Below, piece by piece: positions 9,042 to 18,946 of a stretch of 56,322 bases of DNA; positions within the stretch are counted from its first letter, which is position 1; every line of letters starts with the position of its first letter. This DNA comes from Pseudoduganella buxea (GTDB lineage Bacteria; Pseudomonadota; Gammaproteobacteria; Burkholderiales; Burkholderiaceae_D). The notes beneath the pieces are model-generated. The model searched no databases, was not told the origin of the DNA, and saw nothing but the letters and a program-made list of their open reading frames with translations. Position numbers and translations under genes: made by a program. The stretch lies in the NCBI RefSeq assembly GCF_009720835.1, contig NZ_WNKZ01000035.1, forward strand, positions 1 to 56,322. Direction: 5' to 3'.

Positions 9042-9159
9042 GGCGAATACCTTTATCTTTGTTTTTGACGGGCGTGCGGCAGATTCTAGCGAGGCAGCCG
9101 GCGTCCGTGGCAGGCATGCGACGAATTGCGATTTTAAGGGGCCGGGCTGTCGAAAGTAC

Positions 9160-9185
9160 AAAAAAAAGCGGACCCGCAGGTCCGC
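9160..9185 (-). terminator. ppc terminator
   Basis: Read on the minus strand: GCGGACC, a three-base loop, then GGGTCCGC and eight T. It lies just downstream of the ppc stop codon. Confidence 0.9.
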
Positions 9186-9212
9186 CTTGGCGTCGTTACA
9201 ACAGACGTTGGA

Positions 9213-12068
9213 TCAACCAGTATTGCGCAAGCCCGCCGCCACGCCGTTGATCGACAGGTGGATGCCCCGGTGCACGCGCGGGTCGGCCTTGTCCGGCTCG
9301 GACGACAGCGCCCGGTGCCGCTTGATCAGCTCGACCTGCAAGTGGTTCAGCGGGTCGAGGTAGGCGAAGCGGTTCGTGATCGAGCGGGCCAGCAGGGGGT
9401 TGCCGGCCAGGCGCTCGGTCGTGCCGGTGATCGCCTCCAGGCATTCCAGGGTGTGGCGGTACTCGTCGCAGATGCGGCGGAAGATGCGCTCGCGCAGTTC
9501 CTTGTCCGCCACCAGCTCGGCATAGCGCGAGGCGATGGCCAGGTCCGTCTTGGCCAGCACCATGTCCATGTTCGACAGCAGCGTGCGGAAGAACGGCCAG
9601 TGCGCGTGCATGTCGCGCAGCTGGGCGATGCGCTGTTCGCGCTCGCCGCCGGCGATCCACGCGCCGATGGCGCTGCCGAAGCCGAACCAGCCCGGCAGCA
9701 GCAGGCGGCACTGGCCCCACGAGAAGCCCCACGGAATGGCGCGCAGGTCCTCGATGCGGCGGGTCGACTTGCGCGACGCCGGGCGCGAGCCCAGGTTCAG
9801 TTCCGCGATCTCGGCGATCGGCGTGGCGGCGAAGAAGTAGTCCGTGAAGCCCGGCGTTTCGTAGACCAGGTCGCGGTAGGCCTTGTACGCGAAGTCGGAC
9901 ACCTCGGCCATCACGGCCTCGAAGCCGGCCAGCTGCTCGTGCTTGGCCGTGTCGGACGGCGGCGGCAACAGGCTCGCTTCCAGCGTCGCGGCCACCAGCA
10001 GCTCCAGGTTGCGCCGGCCGATCTCCGCGTTGGAGAACTTCGATGCGATGATCTCGCCCTGTTCCGTCAGGCGGATCTGGCCATTGACGGTGCCTTTCGG
10101 CTGCGCCAGGATGGCCTCGTAGCTGGGACCGCCGCCGCGGCCGACGGTGCCGCCGCGGCCGTGGAACAGGCGCAGCTTGACGCCGGCCTGCTCGAACACG
10201 TCGATCAGCGCGATCTCGGCCTTGTACAGCTCCCAGTTCGACGTCAGGAAGCCGCCGTCCTTGTTCGAGTCCGAGTAGCCCAGCATGACTTCCTGGATGC
10301 GGCCCTGCTGTTCCACCAGGTGCTTTACCAGCGGCAGTGCCATCACGCTGCCCATGATGCCGGCGGCGCGCTGCAGGTCGGGAATGGTTTCGAACAGGGG
10401 AATGACCATCAGGTCGGCCGTCGCGGCGCCGTCGGCGTCCTGGCGCAGCAGCCCCGTTTCCTGCTGCAGCACCAGCACTTCCAGCAGGTCCGACACGGTT
10501 TCCGTGTGCGAGATGATGTAGTTGCGGATGGCGCGCTTGCCGTAGCGCTGGCGGATGTCGCGGGCGGCGCGGAAGATCGACAGTTCCGACTGCGTCTCGG
10601 CCGAGTAATCGATATACGGCGAATACAGCAGGCGCGGTTGCGCCAGCTCGGCCAACAGCAGCGCCACTTTCGCGTCCTCGTGCAGCGCGGCGTAGTCCTG
10701 CTCGGCGCCGGCGCGGGCGAACAGTTCGGCCAGCACGCGCTCGTGCACGTCCGACGACTGGCGCATGTCCAGCGACGCCAGGTGGAAGCCGAAGATGTCG
10801 GCCGCGCGTTTCAGGGTCGTCAGGCGCGGGCGCGCCAGCATGCCGCCGTGGTTGGCTTCGAGCGACTCGATCAGCACCTGCAGGTCGGCCGAGAAGGCCT
10901 GCGCGTCCGCGTACGGTTCGGCGTGACCCACTTCCTTGCGCAGGATATTGGTCGCGCCCAGCATGCGCGCCGTGCTGGCCAGGCGGGCATAGATGCCGAT
11001 CAGGGCGCGGCGGTACGGCTCGTCGGCGCGGTGGTCGGACTGGTCCGGGGATGCATCGGCCAGGGCCTGCAGCGCGGGGCTGCAGGCCACCATCAGGGTC
11101 GAGACGGACAGGTCCGCGCCCAGCGCGTGCGCTTCGTCCAGGTAGAAGTCGACGATGGTGGTGGCGTGGCGGGCCAGCGCGTGCTGCATGGTGCCGGCGT
11201 TGACGTTCGGGTTGCCGTCGCGGTCGCCGCCGATCCAGCTGCCCATCTGCAGGTAGGGCGCGGCAATCGGCTTGGGCTGTTCGGTACCGTACAGGGTGGC
11301 GATGTCATCCTCGATATCGTCGTACAGGCCGGGCACTTCGCGCAGGAAGGTGATGCGGTAGTAGGACAGGGCGTTCTCGATCTCGTCGGCCACCGTCAGC
11401 TTGGTGTAGCGCAGCATGCGCGTCTGCCACAGGGTGGCGATGCGCACGCGCAGCATGTGCAGGTTGGCGGCCCGTTCCTTCGGCGTCAGCGGCATGTCGC
11501 GTTCGGCCAGCAGGCGGGCGATATCGTGTTCCGCGTCCAGGATGGACTTGCGCTGCACCTCGGTCGGGTGGGCCGTCAGCACGGGGGCGATCAGCGCGTC
11601 CTGGAAGAAGCCGTCGACGGTGTCCTTGTCGACGCCGGCGTCCTTCAGCTTGGCCAATGCGTAGCTGATGCTGCCCCGCTGGGGCTTCGAGCCGGCCAGC
11701 AGGTGGGCGCGGCGGCGGCGGTTGTGGTGCTGGTCCTCGGCGATATTGGCCAGGTGCGAGAAGTAGGAAAACGCGCGCACGACGGAAATGGTCTGCTCGC
11801 GCGTGAGTATCTTCAGCATCCCGTCCAGTTCCTTGGCCGCGCCGGCATCGGCTTCGCGGCGGAAGCGCACGGCGGTCTGGCGGATCGTCTCGACGACGGC
11901 GAAGACTTCCTCGCCCTCCTGTTCGCGCAGCACGTCGCCCAGCAGGCGCCCCAGCAGGCGAATGTCTTCCTTCAGCGGCGCGTCCTTGTCGGCGGCGGTG
12001 GCGTCGTTGGCCCGCTCGCCCTCGGGTGGGCGGGTGTGTTCGTCTGTCGCACTAGCAAAATTTACCAT
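9213..12068 (-). CDS. ppc: Phosphoenolpyruvate carboxylase
   Basis: At 951 residues this is a full-length PEP carboxylase, which adds bicarbonate to phosphoenolpyruvate to give oxaloacetate and refill the citric acid cycle. The catalytic histidine motif [13 protein letters not shown] and the second signature [10 protein letters not shown] are intact, as are [14 protein letters not shown] and the C-terminal end GLRNTG. The ATG at 12068 has no clear Shine-Dalgarno; a small inverted repeat (TTGTTTCAACAA, 12071-12082) lies directly before it on the transcript. It is divergent from hemC, an arrangement I recall as common in Burkholderiales. Confidence 0.97.
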   Translation of the reverse strand: MVNFASATDEHTRPPEGERANDATAADKDAPLKEDIRLLGRLLGDVLREQEGEEVFAVVETIRQTAVRFRREADAGAAKELDGMLKILTREQTISVVRAFSYFSHLANIAEDQHHNRRRRAHLLAGSKPQRGSISYALAKLKDAGVDKDTVDGFFQDALIAPVLTAHPTEVQRKSILDAEHDIARLLAERDMPLTPKERAANLHMLRVRIATLWQTRMLRYTKLTVADEIENALSYYRITFLREVPGLYDDIEDDIATLYGTEQPKPIAAPYLQMGSWIGGDRDGNPNVNAGTMQHALARHATTIVDFYLDEAHALGADLSVSTLMVACSPALQALADASPDQSDHRADEPYRRALIGIYARLASTARMLGATNILRKEVGHAEPYADAQAFSADLQVLIESLEANHGGMLARPRLTTLKRAADIFGFHLASLDMRQSSDVHERVLAELFARAGAEQDYAALHEDAKVALLLAELAQPRLLYSPYIDYSAETQSELSIFRAARDIRQRYGKRAIRNYIISHTETVSDLLEVLVLQQETGLLRQDADGAATADLMVIPLFETIPDLQRAAGIMGSVMALPLVKHLVEQQGRIQEVMLGYSDSNKDGGFLTSNWELYKAEIALIDVFEQAGVKLRLFHGRGGTVGRGGGPSYEAILAQPKGTVNGQIRLTEQGEIIASKFSNAEIGRRNLELLVAATLEASLLPPPSDTAKHEQLAGFEAVMAEVSDFAYKAYRDLVYETPGFTDYFFAATPIAEIAELNLGSRPASRKSTRRIEDLRAIPWGFSWGQCRLLLPGWFGFGSAIGAWIAGGEREQRIAQLRDMHAHWPFFRTLLSNMDMVLAKTDLAIASRYAELVADKELRERIFRRICDEYRHTLECLEAITGTTERLAGNPLLARSITNRFAYLDPLNHLQVELIKRHRALSSEPDKADPRVHRGIHLSINGVAAGLRNTG

Positions 12069-12135
12069 AGTTGTTTCAACAAAGATGATGGGTGTCGGTG
12101 CAAGGGCTTGTGGCCACGGTCTGCAGGGAAGCGCA

Positions 12136-12144
12136 TGCTAAAAT
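12136..12144 (+). promoter_or_regulatory. Extended -10 promoter for hemC
   Basis: TG-C-TAAAAT forms an extended -10 element about 77 bp before the hemC start. No good -35 box was found at 16-18 bp, which fits extended -10 promoters. Confidence 0.4.
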
Positions 12145-12220
12145 TTATGGTCTTGAATCCATGCGCAGGTAACTGGCGTACGCCGGTTGGCATCCGCAAC
12201 AGCGAAAGAAAGTACCGGTT

Positions 12221-13207
12221 TTGAATACATCCGAAAAGGCACAGCAAATCCCTTCCAGACTGGTGATCGCCTCGCGCGAGAGCCGGCTGGCCATGTGGCA
12301 GGCCGAGCACGTACGCGCGCGCTTGTCACAATTATATCCGCAGTGCGTCGTGGAGATTCTCGGCATGACCACCCGTGGTGACCAGATTCTCGACCGCAGC
12401 CTGTCCAAGGTGGGCGGCAAGGGCCTGTTCGTCAAGGAACTGGAAGTGGCAATGGCCGAAGGCCGGGCCGACCTGGCCGTCCATTCGCTCAAGGATGTGC
12501 CGATGGACCTGCCCGAAGGCTTCGCACTGGCGGCCGTGCTGGAGCGGGAAGACCCGCGCGACGCCTTCGTCTCCGGCCAGTATGACTCGCTCGACGCCCT
12601 GCCGCCGGGCGCCGTGGTCGGCACCAGCAGCCTGCGCCGCCAGGCCCTGATCGCCGCGCGCTATCCGCACCTGGTGGTCAAGCCCCTGCGCGGCAACCTC
12701 GATACGCGGCTGGGCAAGCTCGATCGGGGCGACTACGCCGCCATCATCCTGGCCGCGGCCGGCCTGAAGCGCCTGGGCCTGGCTTCGCGCATCCGCGCCG
12801 TGCTGGACCCGGCCGTCAGCCTGCCGGCGGCGGGGCAGGGCGCCATGGCCATCGAAATCGCCCACACGGACGTGCCCCGGGCCGACGGCGTCGACCTGTT
12901 CGCGCTGTTGGCGCCGTTGAACGACGTCGCCACCAGCCAGGCCGTGACGGCCGAGCGGCGCGTGTCGAAGGTGTTCGGCGGCAGCTGCCAGGTGCCGCTG
13001 GCGGCCCATGCCACCATCGAGGACGGCACCATGTACCTGCGGGCGCTGGTGGCCACGCCCGACGGCACCCGCTTGGCGAGCGCCGAAGTGCACGGCCCGG
13101 CCACGGATGCGGCCCAGCTGGGCGACCAGGTGGCCGACAAGCTGCGCGACCAGGATGCGCTGGCCATCCTGGCCCAGGCAAAAGCGGCCGCCGACGGCGC
13201 CGCCTGA
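12221..13207 (+). CDS. hemC: Hydroxymethylbilane synthase (porphobilinogen deaminase)
   Basis: The 328-residue enzyme joins four porphobilinogens into hydroxymethylbilane for haem and sirohaem. Visible motifs are [16 protein letters not shown] at the N-terminus, the catalytic aspartate in HSLKD (Asp92), the arginine-rich SSLRRQ, and the dipyrromethane cofactor cysteine in [11 protein letters not shown] (Cys256). The only start giving a normal N-terminus is a TTG at 12221; a TTG start may limit translation. It is the first gene of hemC-hemD-hemX-hemY, two bases before hemD. Confidence 0.96.
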   Translation: MNTSEKAQQIPSRLVIASRESRLAMWQAEHVRARLSQLYPQCVVEILGMTTRGDQILDRSLSKVGGKGLFVKELEVAMAEGRADLAVHSLKDVPMDLPEGFALAAVLEREDPRDAFVSGQYDSLDALPPGAVVGTSSLRRQALIAARYPHLVVKPLRGNLDTRLGKLDRGDYAAIILAAAGLKRLGLASRIRAVLDPAVSLPAAGQGAMAIEIAHTDVPRADGVDLFALLAPLNDVATSQAVTAERRVSKVFGGSCQVPLAAHATIEDGTMYLRALVATPDGTRLASAEVHGPATDAAQLGDQVADKLRDQDALAILAQAKAAADGAA

Positions 13208-13209
13208 GG

Positions 13210-13980
13210 ATGCCCGGCGCCGTCGTCATCACGCGCCCGCTGGCGCAGGCCCTGCCGCTGGCCGAGCGCGTGCGCGCGCTGGGCCGCGCCGTGGAAGTGC
13301 TGCCGCTGCTGGACATCGCGCCGCTGCAGGACCAGTCGGCCCTGCGCGCCACCCTGGCGCGGCTGCAGGACTTCGCGCTGGTGGCCTTCGTGTCCCCCAA
13401 TGCCATCGACGCCGCCTTCGCCCATATCGAACGGTGGCCCGCGGGCGTGACGCTGGCCGTGCTGGGCGAGGGCAGCCGTGCCGCACTGGCCGCCCACGGC
13501 ATCACGCCCGACCGGGTCGACATCGTCAGCCCGCATGACGCTGCCCGCAGCGACTCCGAACACCTGCTCGAAACCCTGGACCTGGCTGCGCTGCGCGGGC
13601 GGCGCGTGCTGATCGTGCGCGGCGAATCGGGCCGCGAGCTGATGGCCGACGGGTTGCGCGCGGCCGGGGCCGACGTGACGACCTTGCCGGCCTACCGCCG
13701 CAGCGTGCCGGCCCTGACGCCGGCGCTGGCGGCGCGACTGGTGACCTTGCTGGCGGTGCCGAACGACTGGCTGATCACCAGTTCCGAGGCGCTGCGGGGC
13801 CTGCTGGACTTGCTGGCCCGTGTGCCGGGCGAAAATCTCGTGGCGAAAATGCAACAACAGCGGCTGATCGTGCCGCATGCCCGGATCGCCGCCAGCGCGC
13901 ATGAACTGGGGCTGCCCCTCGTAACGCTCACAGGATCCGGCGACGAGCGCCTGCTCGCCGCGTTACAATCACGACCATGA
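13210..13980 (+). CDS. hemD: Uroporphyrinogen-III synthase
   Basis: The 256-residue protein is of usual HemD length and shows the family start VVITRPLAQALPLAERVRA, the two-lobed architecture and weak but typical motifs (AFVSPNAIDAAF, LITSSEALRGLLDLL). It cyclises hydroxymethylbilane with inversion of ring D. The gene starts two bases after hemC and overlaps hemX by four bases (ATGA), so the operon is tightly coupled. Confidence 0.93.
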   Translation: MPGAVVITRPLAQALPLAERVRALGRAVEVLPLLDIAPLQDQSALRATLARLQDFALVAFVSPNAIDAAFAHIERWPAGVTLAVLGEGSRAALAAHGITPDRVDIVSPHDAARSDSEHLLETLDLAALRGRRVLIVRGESGRELMADGLRAAGADVTTLPAYRRSVPALTPALAARLVTLLAVPNDWLITSSEALRGLLDLLARVPGENLVAKMQQQRLIVPHARIAASAHELGLPLVTLTGSGDERLLAALQSRP

Positions 13981-15161
13981 ACGATTTGCCTACCTTACCA
14001 GACCCGTCACAAGGACCGGCCGCACCGACAGGTGGCGGCGCCAACCCGCCCGTCAGCCCGCCACCGGCCGCGCCGCAGCCGCCGCAGCAGCCGCCATCGG
14101 CCGCCGCCTCCAGCTGGGGCCATATCCTGCAACGGCCGATGACGATTGCCGTCATCGTGCTGGCCGTGCTGCTGGCCGCGCAAAGCATCAGCACGAGCCG
14201 CCAGATTCGCAACCTGCGCCAGGAAATGGCGAGCCGGCTGCAGAAGAGCGATGCGACGACGACGGAAGCGGCCCAGCTGGTGCGTGCCACGCAGGAGGTG
14301 GCGCGGGAGCTGCAGGTCAAGGTGGGCATGCTGGAAGGGCGCCAGCAGGAAGCCCAGGCCCAGCAGCAGGCGCTCGAGCAGCTGTACAACGACATGTCGA
14401 AGAACCGCGACGAGTGGGCCCTGGCCGAGATCGAACAGGTGCTGTCGACGGCCAGCCAGCAGTTGCAGCTGGCCGGTAACGTGCCGGGCGCGCTGATCGC
14501 GCTGCAAAATGCCGACCGCAGCCTGTCCCGTTCGGACAAGCCGCAGTTCATCACGATCCGCCGGGCCATTGCGCGCGACACGGAAAAGCTGAAGGCTTTG
14601 CCGTCGGTCGACTCCGTCGGCCTGGCCGTCCGGCTCGACAATGTGATCGCCCAGGTCGATTCGCTGCCGATGCTGTCCGACGCGACGCCGGCATCGACGG
14701 CAGCGCAGCCGAAACCGAACCGCCGCAACCGCGCCGGCGCTGCCGTGCCGGAACCGGTGGCCGAGCCGATTGCCGATACCTGGCTGGGCCGCGTCCAGGG
14801 CGTGTGGAGCAGCTGGAGCAGCGAGATGTGGACGGACGTGCGCCAGCTGGTGCGGGTACGCAGCGTCGACAATCCCGACGCGATGATGCTCGCGCCCGAA
14901 CACGCCTACTTCCTGCGCGAGAACCTGAAACTGCGCCTGCTCAACGCCCGCATGGCGCTGTTGTCGCGCAACGAGGGCGCCTTCCGGGCCGACCTGCTGG
15001 CCGCCCAGGAAGCCCTGTTGCGCTACTTCGACACGCGCGCGCGCCAGACGCAGACGGTGCAGGCGCTGCTGCGCCAGGTCCAGGGCAGCAACCTGGCCAT
15101 CGAGATGCCGACCCTGGCCGACAGCCTGAACGCCGTGCGCAACTACAAAGCGAAGCCCTGA
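13977..15161 (+). CDS. hemX: HemX, membrane protein of the haem operon
   Basis: The 394-residue protein has a Pro/Ala-rich cytoplasmic head (about 50 residues), one transmembrane helix (MTIAVIVLAVLLAAQSIS) and a long periplasmic coiled-coil-rich domain (Gln/Glu/Ala heptads around ELQVKVGMLEGRQQEAQAQ). Family members are often labelled uroporphyrinogen-III C-methyltransferase, but the methyltransferase fold is not present here. It probably organises haem synthesis enzymes at the membrane. Its start overlaps hemD. Confidence 0.88.
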   Translation: MNDLPTLPDPSQGPAAPTGGGANPPVSPPPAAPQPPQQPPSAAASSWGHILQRPMTIAVIVLAVLLAAQSISTSRQIRNLRQEMASRLQKSDATTTEAAQLVRATQEVARELQVKVGMLEGRQQEAQAQQQALEQLYNDMSKNRDEWALAEIEQVLSTASQQLQLAGNVPGALIALQNADRSLSRSDKPQFITIRRAIARDTEKLKALPSVDSVGLAVRLDNVIAQVDSLPMLSDATPASTAAQPKPNRRNRAGAAVPEPVAEPIADTWLGRVQGVWSSWSSEMWTDVRQLVRVRSVDNPDAMMLAPEHAYFLRENLKLRLLNARMALLSRNEGAFRADLLAAQEALLRYFDTRARQTQTVQALLRQVQGSNLAIEMPTLADSLNAVRNYKAKP

Positions 15162-15164
15162 ACC

Positions 15165-16361
15165 ATGCGCTTATTCCTCTGGTTACTTGCGCTGATGGCG
15201 GCCGCCATCGGCATCGCCGTGACGGCGCGCTTCAATCCCGGCAACGTGGTGCTGTTCTATCCGCCGTACCGGATGGACCTGTCGCTGAACTTCTTCGTCG
15301 TGCTGCAGCTGCTGCTGTTCCTGCTGCTGTACGCGGCCGTGCGCGCCGTGCGCGCGACGATGCGCATGCCGGCGCGGGTGGCCGAGTACCGCCAGCGCAA
15401 GCGTGAACGGGACGGCAACAAGGGCCTGCGCGACGCGCTGAAGGCCCTGTTCGAAGGACGCTTCGGCCATGCCGAGAAGGCCGCGCTGCGCGCCGCCGAC
15501 CTGCCCGAGAACGCCGGCGTGGCCGCGCTGATCGGTGCCCGCGCCGCACACCGGATGCGCCAGCATGCGCGGCGCGACCAGTGGGTGGCCCGCATCGCCG
15601 ACGATCCCGCCATGAAGACGGCGCGCCTGATGACGATGACGGAGCTGCTGGTGGACGACCACCAGCCGGAAGCCGCACTGGCTGCCGTGCGCGAACTGAA
15701 CGCCAGCGGCACGCGCCATATCCACGCGCTGCAATGGTCGCTGAAGGCCGAGCAGCAGGCCAAGAACTGGCCGGAAGTGCTGCGCCTGGTGCGCTCGCTC
15801 GACAAGCACAAGGCGCTGCATCCGGCCCTGTCGGCGCGGCTGCGCGAGTTGGCCTACAACGACCTGCTGTCGGACCGCACGCACGATGCCGAATCGCTGA
15901 TGCGGGTGTGGTCGACCATTCCGTCGGTCGACAGGGTGAAGCCCTATGTGGCCAGCCGCGCCGCCACGGCCCTGAACAGCCGTGGGCTGCACGACGAGGC
16001 GCGCCTGGTGGCCGAGGAATCGCTGGCCGCAAACTGGGACGAACGGGTCGTGCGGGCCTACCGCGATGCAGCCGCGCCGGCCGGTTCGGCCGCGCTGCTG
16101 GCCCAGATCGAGCATTGCGAGGCATGGCTGCTGGAACGCCCGCTCGACGCCGAACTGGCGCTGACGCTGGGCTCGCTGTGCCTGAAGCAGAAGCTGTGGG
16201 GCAAGGCCCAGCGCTACCTGGAGCAGGCCCTGTCCGACGCCACCGACCCACCCATGGTGCGCGAAGCCCATCTGAAGCTGGCGCAGCTGCACGAAGCCCT
16301 GCAGCAGCCCGAGCAGGCGGCCAGCCACTACCGCCAGTGCGCGCTGGCCACCATCCTGTAA
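15165..16361 (+). CDS. hemY: HemY, haem-biosynthesis-associated TPR membrane protein
   Basis: The 398-residue protein has two N-terminal transmembrane helices (LFLWLLALMAAAIGIAV and FFVVLQLLLFLLLYAAV) flanking a short loop containing NPGNVVLFYPPYRMDLSLN, as in the HemY N-terminal domain, and then a cytoplasmic array of TPR-like helices. It is the proteobacterial HemY, not the unrelated Bacillus protoporphyrinogen oxidase of the same name. It follows hemX after three bases and closes the haem operon. Confidence 0.92.
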   Translation: MRLFLWLLALMAAAIGIAVTARFNPGNVVLFYPPYRMDLSLNFFVVLQLLLFLLLYAAVRAVRATMRMPARVAEYRQRKRERDGNKGLRDALKALFEGRFGHAEKAALRAADLPENAGVAALIGARAAHRMRQHARRDQWVARIADDPAMKTARLMTMTELLVDDHQPEAALAAVRELNASGTRHIHALQWSLKAEQQAKNWPEVLRLVRSLDKHKALHPALSARLRELAYNDLLSDRTHDAESLMRVWSTIPSVDRVKPYVASRAATALNSRGLHDEARLVAEESLAANWDERVVRAYRDAAAPAGSAALLAQIEHCEAWLLERPLDAELALTLGSLCLKQKLWGKAQRYLEQALSDATDPPMVREAHLKLAQLHEALQQPEQAASHYRQCALATIL

Positions 16362-16452
16362 GGCCTGTTTGGTACGGCCGGCGGCCGGCTTTGCGGCCGC
16401 GCCGGCTGCTGTTGCGCTGCACAATCCGCCGCCACGCCGCCGACCGTTTCGT

Positions 16453-16458
16453 TATAAT
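16453..16458 (+). promoter_or_regulatory. -10 box of the ppa promoter
   Basis: A perfect TATAAT lies 55 bp before the ppa ATG, in the 151-bp gap after hemY. No strong -35 was found at 16-18 bp spacing. Confidence 0.5.
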
Positions 16459-16512
16459 TGCGCGGCTTGCTTGATGAAATTTGAATAACCGAGCTGTATT
16501 AAGAGGAAAACC

Positions 16513-17049
16513 ATGAGCCTGAACAAAGTGTCCGCCGGCCGCGACGTGCCGAACGATTTCAACGTCATCATCGAAATCCCGATGAACGCCGATCCGATCA
16601 AGTACGAAGTGGACAAGGAATCGGGCGCCATCTTCGTCGACCGTTTCATGGGCACCGCGATGCACTACCCGTGCAACTACGGCTATGTGCCGAACACGCT
16701 GTCGCCGGACGGCGACCCGGTGGACGTGCTCGTCATCACCCCGTTCCCCCTGATCCCAGGCGTCGTCGTGCGCTGCCGCGCCCTGGGCGTGCTGAAGATG
16801 ACGGACGAAGCGGGCCAGGATGCCAAGGTGCTGGCCGTGCCGGTCGATAAGGTCCTGCCGATCTACAAGCACTGGCAGAAGCCGGAAGACCTGCAGGACC
16901 TGCGCCTGCAGCAGATCCAGCACTTCTTCGAGCACTACAAGGACCTGGAACCAGGCAAGTGGGTCAAGGTCGATGGCTGGGAAGGCCCGGAATCGGCCAA
17001 GCAGGAAATCGTGGACGGCGTGGCCGCCTACAACAAGGAAGCCAAGTAG
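16513..17049 (+). CDS. ppa: Inorganic pyrophosphatase
   Basis: The 178-residue soluble family I pyrophosphatase hydrolyses PPi made in biosynthesis. The metal-binding signature is present (DGDPVDVLV), along with the N-terminal [10 protein letters not shown] and the [12 protein letters not shown] core motif. A good AGAGG Shine-Dalgarno precedes the ATG. It has its own promoter and terminator. Confidence 0.97.
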   Translation: MSLNKVSAGRDVPNDFNVIIEIPMNADPIKYEVDKESGAIFVDRFMGTAMHYPCNYGYVPNTLSPDGDPVDVLVITPFPLIPGVVVRCRALGVLKMTDEAGQDAKVLAVPVDKVLPIYKHWQKPEDLQDLRLQQIQHFFEHYKDLEPGKWVKVDGWEGPESAKQEIVDGVAAYNKEAK

Positions 17050-17074
17050 TCGGCCGACTGCTGCGCACTGACGA

Positions 17075-17098
17075 GGCACCCCGCGGGGTGCCTTTTTT
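17075..17098 (+). terminator. ppa terminator
   Basis: Perfect 8-bp stem GGCACCCC / GGGGTGCC with a two-base gap and six T, 25 bp after the ppa stop. Confidence 0.92.
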
Positions 17099-17099
17099 G

Positions 17100-17138
17100 T
17101 TGCTCGAAAAATGGGGTCTGTCTCCATTTTTCGAGCAA
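17100..17138. repeat. Large perfect inverted repeat with GGTCTGTCT core
   Basis: Two 15-bp arms (TTGCTCGAAAAATGG and its exact reverse complement) surround the nine bases GGTCTGTCT. It abuts the ppa terminator. Its core resembles the GTCTGAC-centred palindromes at 35937, 36686 and 36849. Confidence 0.8.
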
Positions 17139-17464
17139 TATCGGCTCGATTACAGTTCCGTTGCAACTGCAAAACCGTGTAAAAGCCGGCAAAACGACTG
17201 CCGCCGGTGCGCCGGCCGGCTGTTCGCTAGACTCCGCCGAACCCCAGCGGCAGCGCCACGTTGACGGTCAAGCTGCCGGCAGCGGACGGCAGCACGGCGA
17301 CCGTGGTGTCGCCGTGAGGGCGCAGCGGAGCTTTCCCGGCCGGCCCGCATTAGCAAATACGGCGCCGCCAAATATTGTTATGCAAATTCATTCGTGGATC
17401 GTTTAATAACCCATCCTTATGATGAAGTCTTCAATGTGTGTCAAAAACATATTAAGGAGGCTTC
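17139..17464. other. Intergenic region upstream of the sulfotransferase gene
   Basis: About 326 bp without a convincing gene. The last 130 bp are AT-rich compared with the neighbourhood and should hold the promoter of the organosulfate operon; no clear consensus promoter was found. A strong AAGGAGG (17454-17460) precedes the ATG at 17465. Confidence 0.5.
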
Positions 17465-18859
17465 ATGCACCACCCCATCCTGGCAGGCGCCCTGCTGGCA
17501 CTGACGGCGTTTTCCGCGTTCGCCGCGCCCAGCGTGTTCCCCACCGGCGTCACCCGCTACGACCCGGCGCGGGCGTGGAATGGCTACGTATTGTTTACAG
17601 GGCAGGACAAGAAGACCCACCTGGTCGACATGAACGGCAATGAAGTGCACGGGTGGGCCCAGGAAGGATTCCCGCCCGTGCTGCTGGACCCGGCGCTGAC
17701 GGGCGGCCAGCGCGGCAATGTGCTGCTGCAGCTGGGCAGCGTGCCCGGCGTGCACTCGGCCGGCAATGGCCTGGGCAATGCCAGCATCGGTGAACTGGAC
17801 TGGCACGGCAAGGTGCGCTGGCAGTGGGGCACGGGCGCACAGGAAGCCTACGGTTCGGCCACGTTGGCCTCCGGCGGCCCCGCCAACGGCGCCGTCCACC
17901 AGCACCACGACTGGCGCCGCACCGCCAACGGCAATACGCTGGTGCTGGCCAACCGGGTACATCGCGTGGCAGGCTTCGCCGCCAAGGCCGTGCTGGACGA
18001 CGTCATCTATGAGGTCACGCCGGCCGGCAAGATCGCGTGGCAGTGCACCGCCTCCGAACACGTGGAGGAACTGGGCTTCTCGCCCGACGCCCTGCGCCAG
18101 GTGCGCGCCGGCCAGCCCCGCCACGGCGTACCCGCCTACGATTACCTGCACTTGAACAGCCTGGCCGTGGTGGGCCCGAACCGGTGGTTCACGGCGGGCG
18201 ACAAGCGCTTCCATCCCGATAACCTCATCATCAGTTCGCGCGAAGCGAACATTACTGCCATCATCGAGCGCGCCACGGGCCGCATCGTGTGGACGCTGGG
18301 CCCGGACTACCCGGCCATCGCGTCCACGGCCGTACCGCGGGCGGTGGACCAGATCATCGGCCAGCACGACCCGCACCTCATCGCGCCGGGCCTGCCGGGC
18401 GAGGGCAACCTGCTGGTGTTCGACAACCAGGGCGAGGCGGGCTACCCGAAGGTCAGCCCCGGCATCTTCCCCCATTCGCGCGTGCTGGAAATCGATCCCG
18501 TCACGAAGCAGATCGTGTGGCAGTACACGGCCGCCGATTCGCGCCAGGCCCAGTGGAGCTTCTACAGTGCCTTCATCAGCAGCGCGCGCCGCCTGCCCAA
18601 CGGGAATACGCTGATCGACGAAGGCATGAACGGCCGCCTGTTCCAGGTCACCCGCACCGGCGACATCGTGTGGGAATACGTCAGCCCCTATTACGGCGCT
18701 TCCGCCGTGGGCGGCGCCGGCCGCCCGGTCGATACCAACTGGGTCTACCGCGCGCAGCCGGTGCCTTACGACTGGGTCCCGGAAGGCACGCCCCGTTCCG
18801 AATGGCCCGTGTCCTTGCCTGCCGCTGCGCCCGCGCCGCTGGCCGCCGCCCGGCCTTGA
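17465..18859 (+). CDS. Arylsulfate sulfotransferase (ASST family)
   Basis: The 464-residue secreted protein has a signal peptide (ILAGALLALTAFSAFAAP) and a six-bladed propeller of the PAPS-independent arylsulfotransferase family, which moves sulfuryl groups from aryl sulfates to phenols in the periplasm. Blade repeats with W-x-NGNT are visible (HHDWRRTANGNTLVLANR, ARRLPNGNTLIDEG). The likely catalytic histidine region is GQHDPHLI (His301). The perfect AAGGAGG ribosome site predicts strong translation. It begins an apparent operon with a TonB-dependent receptor and a sulfatase, so a role in scavenging sulfate esters is inferred. Confidence 0.8.
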   Translation: MHHPILAGALLALTAFSAFAAPSVFPTGVTRYDPARAWNGYVLFTGQDKKTHLVDMNGNEVHGWAQEGFPPVLLDPALTGGQRGNVLLQLGSVPGVHSAGNGLGNASIGELDWHGKVRWQWGTGAQEAYGSATLASGGPANGAVHQHHDWRRTANGNTLVLANRVHRVAGFAAKAVLDDVIYEVTPAGKIAWQCTASEHVEELGFSPDALRQVRAGQPRHGVPAYDYLHLNSLAVVGPNRWFTAGDKRFHPDNLIISSREANITAIIERATGRIVWTLGPDYPAIASTAVPRAVDQIIGQHDPHLIAPGLPGEGNLLVFDNQGEAGYPKVSPGIFPHSRVLEIDPVTKQIVWQYTAADSRQAQWSFYSAFISSARRLPNGNTLIDEGMNGRLFQVTRTGDIVWEYVSPYYGASAVGGAGRPVDTNWVYRAQPVPYDWVPEGTPRSEWPVSLPAAAPAPLAAARP

Positions 18860-18946
18860 CTCCACCGCTTCTGTTTCAACGGCGCTCCTGCGCGGGGCAG
18901 GGCGCCGGCTTGCCCATCATCTTTGCATAATAAAAAGGGGATTCAC

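Noticed and set aside
9258..12224. 988-codon open frame opposite ppc
   Set aside because: Antisense shadow of a highly conserved gene; no recognisable domain.
17221..17340. Possible remnant of a gene upstream of the sulfotransferase (minus-strand text ending LTVNVALPLGFGGV)
   Set aside because: The frame is only about 40 codons before an upstream stop and shows no family motif; not enough to call a pseudogene.
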